Origin: JAJRRH01 sp047638815
GTDB taxonomy: Bacteria > Bacteroidota > Bacteroidia > Flavobacteriales_D > JABDKJ01
Reading direction: 5' to 3'
DNA: 35,353 bases
Assembly: GCA_047638815.1 (NCBI GenBank)
Contig: JBLIMR010000025.1
Location: forward strand, 1 to 35,353
Under the pieces are notes generated by a model. It made no database searches and had not been told where the DNA came from. It saw only the letters and a list, made by a program, of their open reading frames with translations. The number at the start of each line of letters is the position of its first letter. The first letter of the stretch is position 1. The translations under genes and the position numbers were made by a program. Shown here in pieces: positions 23,108 through 29,998 of this stretch.

Positions 23108-23314
23108 TGCTTATAACAAGGGTAGCTGATGCAACTCCAATTTTGGTGTAAATTAATGATTTGCAGATTATCCGTAAATTAAAAAAAACTGATATTCAGT
23201 ACGTTAAAGTTTAACTAATTAGAATTCTCAAGTAATTAAATAAATTATTGAGTTGTGCAACAAGCACAATGTATAAAGGGCATTAAAACGCCCTTTATAC
23301 TAACCGATATACTC
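23108..23314 (+). repeat. Long attC-like site after the EthD gene
   Basis: R'' TGCTTATAAC (23108-23117) is an exact 10-nt complement of the cassette's own 5' edge. After the long repeat comes a perfect 10-bp stem GTATAAAGGG / CCCTTTATAC (23271-23280 with 23291-23300) with loop CATTAAAACG. The R' box is degenerate (GATATACTC, 23306-23314, expected GTTATACTC). Confidence 0.75.
23114..23277 (+). repeat. Long direct repeat, copy 2 (164 nt)
   Basis: The partner of 22261-22426, five substitutions and a 2-nt deletion away. It begins at TAACAAG inside the R'' region and runs into the left arm of the CATTAAAACG hairpin, after which the two copies differ completely. Confidence 0.9.
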
Positions 23315-23340
23315 AACCAATAATACTGGAAATACGAATT

Positions 23341-24621
23341 ATGAAAGTATCCAACAAACTATTTTTTTTACCCGCGAGTCTATTATTGATAGCTTATTTT
23401 TTTAGACTAGGAACTATTCCGAATCAGCTATTACTTATTGGGGGAGCGTTCATACTAATTTTGATTTGCTTGTTTATTTTTTTACTTAAACAAATTAAAA
23501 ATGCAGAAAGTCTTGGTCAAAAATTCATACATTTTGTTCACTTTATAATTGCCATTCTAGTCATTATATTGCCATTTGCAGGGGTTTTTAATCAAGGCCT
23601 AATTCCAATTTCAATATACATTGTTTTATTGCTTGTTTTAATGCGCTACTTCATTAAACTAAATGATGCGAGATATACTCTGTTAAATTTTATTCAGCCT
23701 AGCAATTATAGAAATTTTGTTCTACTCAATTTAATTTTAATTATTCTCAATTCTCCGTTTCAATTTGTAATTCCAGATGTATTTTATTCACCTGATTTTC
23801 AGTCTGAATATGAGTATGAAAAAGGTCCCAATATATATATAGACGAGGCACATAACAACCACCACAAGGGATCTGGTCTCTATACTACCTTTTCAAACAT
23901 TTTGAGAAAAGATGGTTATAATATAAAAGCTTTTCATAATGAATTCTCCGTAGAATCTTTGGATGATGTTGACATATTAGTAATTTCCAATGCTTTAAAT
24001 AATAAGAATGTTGATAATTGGGAAAGACCTGTTTATTCTGCTTTCTCTGAAACTGAAATCCAGAATTTAAATATTTGGGTAAAAGCCGGGGGCTCTTTAT
24101 TTTTTATTGCAGATCACATGCCGTTTGGAACTGCATCAAAAGACCTTGCACTATCATTCGGGTTCAAGTTTTCAGATGGTTCTGTTGTCAAGAAAGTAAA
24201 AGACGGTATTGATTTATTCTCTCGAAAGAAAAAAACTCTTTCAAATAATATTATTACGCAAGGAAGAGGACCAACCGAATTTATAGATTCTGTCGTTACG
24301 TTTACTGGACAAGCCATTGAAATTCCAGAATCTGCCATTTCTATTCTAGTATTTAATGATGAATACGTTCATTATACACCACAAATCCGTCACCATATTG
24401 ACGATGTAGAAGAAGAAAATATTACAGGCCTATCCCAAGGTGCTTATATGACTTATGGCACAGGGCGCATTGTGGTATTTGGAGAAGCTGCAATGTTTAC
24501 AGGACAACTACCCGCTGGTTTAAGTTTTTGGAAAAAAATAGGTCTCAATTCTGTTGAAGCTAAAAACAACTATAAATTATTGCTAAATATTGTTCATTGG
24601 TTAGACCATAAAATTGATTAA
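23341..24621 (+). CDS. Membrane protein with DUF4350/GATase-like domain
   Basis: The 426-residue protein starts with about five hydrophobic segments (residues ~8-150, including LFFLPASLLLIAYFF and FIIAILVIILPFAGVF). A soluble part follows with NIYIDEAHNNHHKGSGLY, DVDILVISNALNN, EIQNLNIWVKAGGSLFFIAD, and the closing GTGRIVVFGEAAMFTG block. This pattern fits DUF4350, a class I glutamine-amidotransferase-like fold that typically lacks a verified catalytic triad. Function unknown. It is the last gene that follows the cassette layout well. Confidence 0.65.
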   Translation: MKVSNKLFFLPASLLLIAYFFRLGTIPNQLLLIGGAFILILICLFIFLLKQIKNAESLGQKFIHFVHFIIAILVIILPFAGVFNQGLIPISIYIVLLLVLMRYFIKLNDARYTLLNFIQPSNYRNFVLLNLILIILNSPFQFVIPDVFYSPDFQSEYEYEKGPNIYIDEAHNNHHKGSGLYTTFSNILRKDGYNIKAFHNEFSVESLDDVDILVISNALNNKNVDNWERPVYSAFSETEIQNLNIWVKAGGSLFFIADHMPFGTASKDLALSFGFKFSDGSVVKKVKDGIDLFSRKKKTLSNNIITQGRGPTEFIDSVVTFTGQAIEIPESAISILVFNDEYVHYTPQIRHHIDDVEEENITGLSQGAYMTYGTGRIVVFGEAAMFTGQLPAGLSFWKKIGLNSVEAKNNYKLLLNIVHWLDHKID

Positions 24622-24641
24622 TAAAAGAAATCAAAAAAGAA

Positions 24642-24677
24642 GAGCTTAACAATTAGTATTAGATTCAATCGTTTAAT
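24642..24677 (+). repeat. Short attC-like site after the DUF4350-type gene (weak)
   Basis: GAGCTTAAC (24642-24650) and GTTTAAT (24671-24677) bracket a minimal imperfect stem. GAGCTTAAC matches 6/9 of the complement of the degenerate 5' edge of this unit (7/9 if that edge was GTTATACTC). No recognisable loop motif. Confidence 0.3.
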
Positions 24678-24681
24678 CCAA

Positions 24682-25983
24682 ATGAAAACAAAAAATATCA
24701 TATCTGCATTTTTGTTATCGCTTTTTGTGATCTGCTTTCAACATGCAGCATATGCATGCAGTATGTATAAAGTAACTGTTGATGGCACAACAATGGTTGG
24801 TTGCAATGAAGATGCCTGGCGAACAACATCCAATATTTGGTTTTCAAACTCCAAAAATAAAAATGAATATGGCGCTTGTTTCACAGGTTCAAGAAAAGTT
24901 GGCTCCAATAAATTCGCACCTCAGTCAGGAATGAATGAAGAAGGATTGGTCTTCTCCAGGTTAGTAGCTTACCATCCAGATAAAAATTTAAACCAAAGTG
25001 ATAAAAAACAAACAAGCAATGACGTCCAATACCTAACAGATATCTTGCATAAATGTAAAACTGTCGATGAGGTTCAGAAATATGTGGAAATGTATGATCG
25101 ACAAAATTTCTTAGAAGATGTTTTCATATATATCGATAAATCAGGTGATTATCTTGTTGTGGAACCATATCAAACAATAAGTGGGAATGATCCATCATAT
25201 GTTTTAGCAAATTTTTGTCCATCATTGACGAGCAATCTAGAGGCAAGAAAACAAACAAAATATAAAAATGGTGAAGATTATTTGAAAGTCCATGAATTGG
25301 ATACTTCACTAGATTTTTGCCGTTCAATGTCAGATTCCATGCACGTTTGTCGGAAACGCAATGGAGATGGCACTTTACTGACATCTATTTGGGATACGCA
25401 AAAAGGACGTGTCAATCTTTATTTTTATCACAGCTATGATTCCACCATTCAATATGACCTAATGGAAGAATTAGCACTTGGGGACCATACCATAAGTCTT
25501 CCCGGTTTATTTCCTCCTAACCCTGAATTTAACAGATTATCGGATTACAAAACACCTTTTAATGTAAACGCATTGAGAGTTACCTTAGTCCTGATTGCGG
25601 GATGCATTTTCTTTTTAGCTTTTATTTTTTTAATTAGCTACTTCAAAAAGAATATTTCAGATCGATTCAACTTTATAAAACTGCTCTTTATAGGATTAAA
25701 CATATTGTTAATTGCCTACTTATTTGTCTTAGCAACAAATATCAACATCTATTATTTCGATGCTCCGTATCAACATTTTAGCTCAGATTTGATCAGTTTA
25801 TCCTCATACATCCCCCTTATTCTACTCTTACTTATTGCTCCAATTACATTTTACACCATCCGGTACATCAAGGTAAATAACAAAAGTATCTGGATGAAAA
25901 GCGCACTTATTTTCAACAACATCACATATCTGATACTAATGCTTGGATTTGGTTATTGGGGCCTCTTTGATATTTTTAGTTAA
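24682..25983 (+). CDS. Exported Ntn-hydrolase (C45/choloylglycine-hydrolase-like) fused to a membrane domain
   Basis: The 433-residue protein has a signal peptide ending AYA, followed immediately by Cys26 (CSMYKVTVDGTTMVGCNEDA). A Cys at the mature N-terminus followed by a GxNED/W block is the hallmark of N-terminal nucleophile hydrolases of the C45/penicillin V acylase-like group, which cleave linear amides. Further blocks are FAPQSGMNEEGLVFSRL and GTLLTSIWDTQKGRVNLYF. After residue ~290 come four hydrophobic segments (VTLVLIAGCIFFLAFIFLI, LLFIGLNILLIAYLFVLA, YIPLILLLLIAPITFYTI, ITYLILMLGFGYWGLF), so the enzyme domain is tethered to the membrane, probably facing the periplasm. The substrate is unknown. 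Confidence 0.72.
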   Translation: MKTKNIISAFLLSLFVICFQHAAYACSMYKVTVDGTTMVGCNEDAWRTTSNIWFSNSKNKNEYGACFTGSRKVGSNKFAPQSGMNEEGLVFSRLVAYHPDKNLNQSDKKQTSNDVQYLTDILHKCKTVDEVQKYVEMYDRQNFLEDVFIYIDKSGDYLVVEPYQTISGNDPSYVLANFCPSLTSNLEARKQTKYKNGEDYLKVHELDTSLDFCRSMSDSMHVCRKRNGDGTLLTSIWDTQKGRVNLYFYHSYDSTIQYDLMEELALGDHTISLPGLFPPNPEFNRLSDYKTPFNVNALRVTLVLIAGCIFFLAFIFLISYFKKNISDRFNFIKLLFIGLNILLIAYLFVLATNINIYYFDAPYQHFSSDLISLSSYIPLILLLLIAPITFYTIRYIKVNNKSIWMKSALIFNNITYLILMLGFGYWGLFDIFS

Positions 25984-26056
25984 AAGAAGATAGCGCAACA
26001 ATTTGTATATTGCATGACTAATCAGAGGAATATCCAAACATTAATCTGTAAACTAA

Positions 26057-26683
26057 ATGTACATACCGAAACACTATATTGGAAAAGATAATAATGCGGC
26101 AGTCGCTTTCATGCAGCGATTTAACTTTGCTAGTATAATTACCTCGGTTAATAATATACCAATAGCTACCCACCTTCCATTTGTTATTTCAAAAAGAGGT
26201 GATGAAATAATTCTAACATCACACTTTGCTAGGGCAAACAATCATTGGGAGCATATAACCGAAAATAAAAATTTAATCATATTCTCAGAACCACATGCTT
26301 ATATTTCACCAAGCAATTATGAACAGAAGGAAAATGTACCCACCTGGAATTATCTTTCAGTTCATGCCTATGGCTTTGCCAAGATCATAGATAATGAATC
26401 TGAAGTCACGCAAGTTTTAGAAATAATGATGGACAGTTTCGAACCGTCCTATAAAGACCAATGGCATTCACTTTCAAAAGAATATCAAACAAGGATGTCA
26501 AAAGGGATAGTAGCTTTTGAGATTCAAGTTTCGGAATTGCAATCCAAAGAAAAGCTCAGCCAAAATAAAAAAGAAGGAGAACGACAATCAATAATCGCAT
26601 CCCTATCAAACAGTAAAGCCCCTAATAAAAAATTAATCGCTGAATATATGGCGTTAAATGAACAAAATTCAACAATAAAATAA
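26057..26683 (+). CDS. PaiB-family FMN-binding negative transcriptional regulator
   Basis: The 208-residue protein follows the PaiB pattern: MYIPKHYIGKDNNAAVAFM at the start, the flavin-binding split-barrel region (NFASIITSVNNIPIATHLPF, ILTSHFARANNHW), IFSEPHAYISPSNYEQKENVPTWNY, and the C-terminal GIVAFEIQVSELQSKEKLSQNK block. Length is normal for the family. In Bacillus, PaiB acts with the acetyltransferase PaiA; a GNAT gene lies 51 nt downstream here on the same strand, which fits that pairing, although the two products are not clearly PaiA/PaiB orthologues. Confidence 0.88.
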   Translation: MYIPKHYIGKDNNAAVAFMQRFNFASIITSVNNIPIATHLPFVISKRGDEIILTSHFARANNHWEHITENKNLIIFSEPHAYISPSNYEQKENVPTWNYLSVHAYGFAKIIDNESEVTQVLEIMMDSFEPSYKDQWHSLSKEYQTRMSKGIVAFEIQVSELQSKEKLSQNKKEGERQSIIASLSNSKAPNKKLIAEYMALNEQNSTIK

Positions 26684-26734
26684 GCGACCAAAATACAGGT
26701 GCTATTTAAAAATTCAATATATTAAATTACGCAA

Positions 26735-27208
26735 ATGCAAATATCACTTAGGAAATCAGAAGCATCAGATTTGGAGATTTTTCACCAAAATCAAGCCACT
26801 GAAGAAGCCAATTTCATGGCAGCATTTACCTCAAAGAATCCACAAGACAAGGAAGCCTACTTAAAAAAATGGGCTGGATTAATGACTGTGGATTCAGTGC
26901 ATTTGCAATCTTTACTTTTGAATGAGGCAGTGGTAGGTAGTGTTGTGAAATTTGAGATGGAAGGAGATTCAGATATAACCTACACTCTAGATAAAGGACA
27001 TTGGGGAAAAGGAGTCACCACTGAGGCTGTAAAGCTATTTCTCGACATTGAAAAAACCAGACCAATGTTCGGAAGAGTAGCATATGACAACTATGGCTCA
27101 CAAAAGATTTTGGAAAAATCAGACTTTAAGAAAATTGGATCAAATACCGCATTTGCAAATACTCGAGGGATGGAAATAGCAGAGTTCATCTACAGGCTTG
27201 ATAACTAA
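26735..27208 (+). CDS. GNAT-family N-acetyltransferase
   Basis: The 157-residue protein has the RimJ/RimL-type GNAT fold: MQISLRKSEASDLEIF at the start, VVGSVVKFEMEGDSDITYTL, the acetyl-CoA loop region GHWGKGVTTEAVKLFLDI (Q/R-x-x-G-x-G-like) and the C-terminal RVAYDNYGSQKILEKSDFKKIG. It is of normal length. The target is unknown. It follows the PaiB-like gene with a short gap and may be co-transcribed. Confidence 0.88.
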   Translation: MQISLRKSEASDLEIFHQNQATEEANFMAAFTSKNPQDKEAYLKKWAGLMTVDSVHLQSLLLNEAVVGSVVKFEMEGDSDITYTLDKGHWGKGVTTEAVKLFLDIEKTRPMFGRVAYDNYGSQKILEKSDFKKIGSNTAFANTRGMEIAEFIYRLDN

Positions 27209-27228
27209 ACCGATATCAACAATATCTA

Positions 27229-27247
27229 AACTGAAATATGTTCAGTT
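27229..27247. repeat. Small perfect inverted repeat
   Basis: AACTGAA / TTCAGTT with a 5-nt loop (ATATG), between the GNAT gene and the next hypothetical gene. No T-run follows on the plus strand, so it may be an operator or a weak terminator. Confidence 0.4.
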
Positions 27248-27279
27248 AAGTACAACAACAAACCAGCAATTTAATTTTA

Positions 27280-28023
27280 ATGACAAAATTCTTTAATTTT
27301 CTTGGCGCATTAACACCAATAAGTGCCTGTCAATTTGATAATAAAATGAGCGTTGAAAATAATACTAACGAATTGGTAAATATCGATCTGGTGAAACCTA
27401 TTGTAAGATCAGTAAATAATAATGCACTTACATCTGATTCAATCCCCAAAATTGAAATTAAAGTGGATGAGGAGTTTAAATACATTGGAAAGTTTGATTT
27501 TGAAATCATTGCTTCCTCCGATGAATATCCACCTGATATGATTGGGAAACCCATGGCCGCTAGCGAACGTTTGGTTTTCGCCTCAGCTGATGAAGAGCTT
27601 CATGTAGATAAACTCTTCATTGTACAGTTTGAGGAGTTCCTTAACACAAATGAATTTATCTACAATTATAATTTTGATGCTACTGACTTAATTGGAAAGA
27701 ATAAATACAGACATAATACTTGGCATTACGATGGCCAGGTTTCAATAAAGGAAAATCCACTTGGAGAATGGGCTAAAACGGATTCCTTCTTAAAAGAAAA
27801 TAATTTAATAATGGATGACCACATAATGATGTCAAGATTCGTTGGATTGGCCAGTGGTGATAGAAAAAATGAGATCATAATATTCTATCATGAGTTCCTC
27901 AAAAATTCAACCGGACATACATTAAATGAATGGGAAAACTCTGTATCCACTGAAGAGAAATTATCAACTGATAGTGCCTTTGTTCAACGATCGACAAGTA
28001 GTTTTAAAATAATAAATGACTAA
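27280..28023 (+). CDS. Hypothetical protein, possible lipoprotein
   Basis: The 247-residue protein is not recognised. The N-terminus (KFFNFLGALTPISACQF) could be a short lipoprotein signal with a Cys near residue 17, but the hydrophobic stretch is weak. The rest is soluble, acidic and without obvious motifs or repeats; there are conserved-looking blocks SSDEYPPDMIGKPMA and NKYRHNTWHYDGQVSI. Its end overlaps the upstream in-frame extension of the next gene, but the next real start is about 90 nt later. Confidence 0.6.
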   Translation: MTKFFNFLGALTPISACQFDNKMSVENNTNELVNIDLVKPIVRSVNNNALTSDSIPKIEIKVDEEFKYIGKFDFEIIASSDEYPPDMIGKPMAASERLVFASADEELHVDKLFIVQFEEFLNTNEFIYNYNFDATDLIGKNKYRHNTWHYDGQVSIKENPLGEWAKTDSFLKENNLIMDDHIMMSRFVGLASGDRKNEIIIFYHEFLKNSTGHTLNEWENSVSTEEKLSTDSAFVQRSTSSFKIIND

Positions 28024-28114
28024 TAACAAATGTAACATGGATTCCGACCGCCAGTATTCATCAGTATTGCCCTTTAGGAAGGCAGTAACATTATATAATG
28101 ATATTCAAAATAAT

Positions 28115-28444
28115 ATGACCAACTTGTATAAAACAATACCACCGATCACATTTCTTCTAATGGCTTTATTAATTAGTAGCTGCGCTTCTTCAATTAAAAC
28201 AAGTGATTCACATGTTGCAAAAAGTGTTGCAGACAAAACCGAATCACCAAGTAGTACGACAAAATCAGAAACTTGTGAAATTACCTGTCCGCACTGTGGA
28301 CATAAAAAGACAGAAACTCTTCCAACCGAGGTTTGCCAAATAAAGTATAAATGTGAAAATTGCCAAGTAATTCTAACACCTGAAGGTGACGACTGTTGCG
28401 TATATTGCACGCACAGCACACATAAATGCCCCTCAAAACAATAG
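28115..28444 (+). CDS. GDCCVxC-domain lipoprotein
   Basis: The ATG at 28115 is preferred over 28016 because it starts a lipoprotein signal (ITFLLMALLISSCASS). The 109-residue protein has a Ser/Thr-rich linker and a C-terminal Cys-rich domain: CEITCPHCGHKKTETLP, KYKCENCQVILTPEGDDCC and VYCTHSTHKCP. The GDCCVxC signature (here EGDDCCVYCTH) defines a small domain common beside mercury or metal-resistance genes and in other contexts. It probably binds metal through the two CxxC pairs; the metal is unknown. Confidence 0.75.
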   Translation: MTNLYKTIPPITFLLMALLISSCASSIKTSDSHVAKSVADKTESPSSTTKSETCEITCPHCGHKKTETLPTEVCQIKYKCENCQVILTPEGDDCCVYCTHSTHKCPSKQ

Positions 28445-28518
28445 AGAAAAAACTGCTTGTGACAAAGGTGATAAATCAATTTACATGTTGATACAAGTTC
28501 AGTAAATTAAGCAAAAAC

Positions 28519-29010
28519 ATGAAAAAAGTATTTTTAATATTATCTGTTATTTTACTTTCAATTGTTGGCCAAGCACAATCTGATTCAATTCCAGATCTAG
28601 AAGCATACTTCACAGCATACATTGTCAGTGATATTGACACCTCAATTTCCTAGTATTCAAACAAACTTGACTTTACAATTATTAATAGAGTTGACTCAGG
28701 TGAAAGAGGGTTTAAACAAGCAAATATTAGAAAAGGTAGTGTCTTGATCGAACTAATTGAATTAGACGTAGCACTAAAGCTTGATCGTGACCTGGCCAAC
28801 TACAGCAGTAAAACAAGGGTCATTGGCATCTTTAAAACAGGGTTTCAAGTTTCAGATTTTGATGCGTGGATTACTCACTTAACCAATGAAAAAGTTAAGT
28901 TCCATGGGAATATTGTAAGCGATGATATTAGTGGAAATAGGATGGCTATCATTCTTGATCCCGATGGGAATCGAATTCAAAAATTTAAAAAAAACAAAGA
29001 TTATTATTAG
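28519..29010 (+). pseudogene. Secreted VOC-family (glyoxalase-like) protein with an in-frame nonsense codon
   Basis: ATG 28519 starts a signal peptide (KKVFLILSVILLSIVGQAQ) and a VOC domain opening (AYFTAYIVSDIDTSIS), interrupted by TAG at 28651-28653. The same frame continues YSNKLDFTIINRVDSGERGF through to IILDPDGNRIQKFKK at 29010. VOC domains normally have an aromatic residue at this point (SIxWYxxxLxF), so TGG to TAG, one substitution, is the simplest explanation. No other lesion is visible. A shorter ORF from 28744 (88 residues) would lack the first beta-alpha unit. Confidence 0.87.
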
Positions 29011-29172
29011 CTAAACAATTTTGAATGATTCTTACACTTGAATACTACTAAATTATTTATATCCCAACATATATCAGCCAATACATATGTTACTGTAGAC
29101 ATGAGTTTTCAATGCTTGTCACTACAGAAAAATAGATTAGATTGCGATAGATACTTTATGGGACCATATTAA

Positions 29173-29970
29173 ATGAATACTAAGTCAAGGATAACATCAA
29201 TACTAAAAGCCAATAGTTTAGACGAGACCATCACTGGTTTACAGACTTTTAACTTATCAGAATTAACGCTGGGTCCAGCGTTGAACTTCCAACTTCCAAG
29301 TAATTTAAGGTTGGGTCACTTGGCAGAAAGAATTGTTTCTCAATCAATTAAATCCTCAATCAACTTCAAATTACTTTATGAGAATGTTCAAGTCATTGAA
29401 GGCAAACAAACCATCGGTGAAATTGATTTCATAATTGAAGAGATAAATACCAAGCGGATAATTCATATGGAATTAGCCTATAAGTTTTATCTATACGACC
29501 CAATATTATCTCCGGACCAAATAAACAACTGGATTGGCCCCAATAGGAATGATTCCTTGACTGAGAAATTGGAGAAATTAAAAAGAAAGCAATTCCCCCT
29601 ACTCTATCATAATTCTGCCAAGTCAATGTTCAATAATATCGACATAAAAGATGCTTCTCAAGAACTATGTTTATTGGTTTCACTATTCATTCCCTATGAT
29701 TACAAGTCAAGATTGAATCCCATTTTTGAAAAAGCAGTAAAAGGCTATTATATAAATTTTGAAAGATTTATAAAGCTGGATGATTCAACAAAAACCTACT
29801 GCATCCCTACAAAAAAGGAATGGGGAACGGACCCTTCCGAAAATCAAAATTGGACTGATTTTACTGGTGTAGAAGAATATATAAAAACAAGCATGAAGGA
29901 GCAACAAGCCCCATTGTGTTGGCAAAAACAAGAAGATTCCTTTTTGGAATTTTTTATTGTTTGGTGGTAG
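29173..29970 (+). CDS. DUF1853 family protein (PD-(D/E)XK-like fold)
   Basis: The 265-residue protein shows the DUF1853 layout: LRLGHLAERIVSQSIKSS near the start, then GEIDFIIEE and HMELAYKFYLYDP. The D...E-x-A-x-K order (GEIDF...MELAYKFY) resembles the active site of PD-(D/E)XK nuclease-like folds, and the family is grouped with them; enzymatic activity is not established. The protein is complete. Its stop codon lies 28 nt before the likely start of the Tet-like GTPase, and the GTPase promoter appears to overlap its last codons. Confidence 0.78.
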   Translation: MNTKSRITSILKANSLDETITGLQTFNLSELTLGPALNFQLPSNLRLGHLAERIVSQSIKSSINFKLLYENVQVIEGKQTIGEIDFIIEEINTKRIIHMELAYKFYLYDPILSPDQINNWIGPNRNDSLTEKLEKLKRKQFPLLYHNSAKSMFNNIDIKDASQELCLLVSLFIPYDYKSRLNPIFEKAVKGYYINFERFIKLDDSTKTYCIPTKKEWGTDPSENQNWTDFTGVEEYIKTSMKEQQAPLCWQKQEDSFLEFFIVWW

Positions 29971-29992
29971 TCATATAAACTCCATACTTTCG
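29960..29992 (+). promoter_or_regulatory. Possible promoter of the Tet-like GTPase gene
   Basis: -33 TTTG (29960-29963), 21-nt spacer, -7 TACTTTCG (29985-29992; one mismatch to TAnnTTTG). The ATG at 29999 would leave a leader of only a few nucleotides. Confidence 0.4.
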
Positions 29993-29998
29993 CAAAAG

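Noticed and set aside
28105..28479. 124-residue minus-strand ORF opposite the GDCCVxC gene
   Set aside because: The plus strand has a clear lipoprotein signal and the GDCCVxC motif; the antisense frame has no support.
4945..28653. Stop-codon readthrough or recoding in the two VOC genes
   Set aside because: Two different stops (TAA, TAG) are involved, both types terminate intact genes in the window, and no recoding signal is visible; simple nonsense mutations are more likely.
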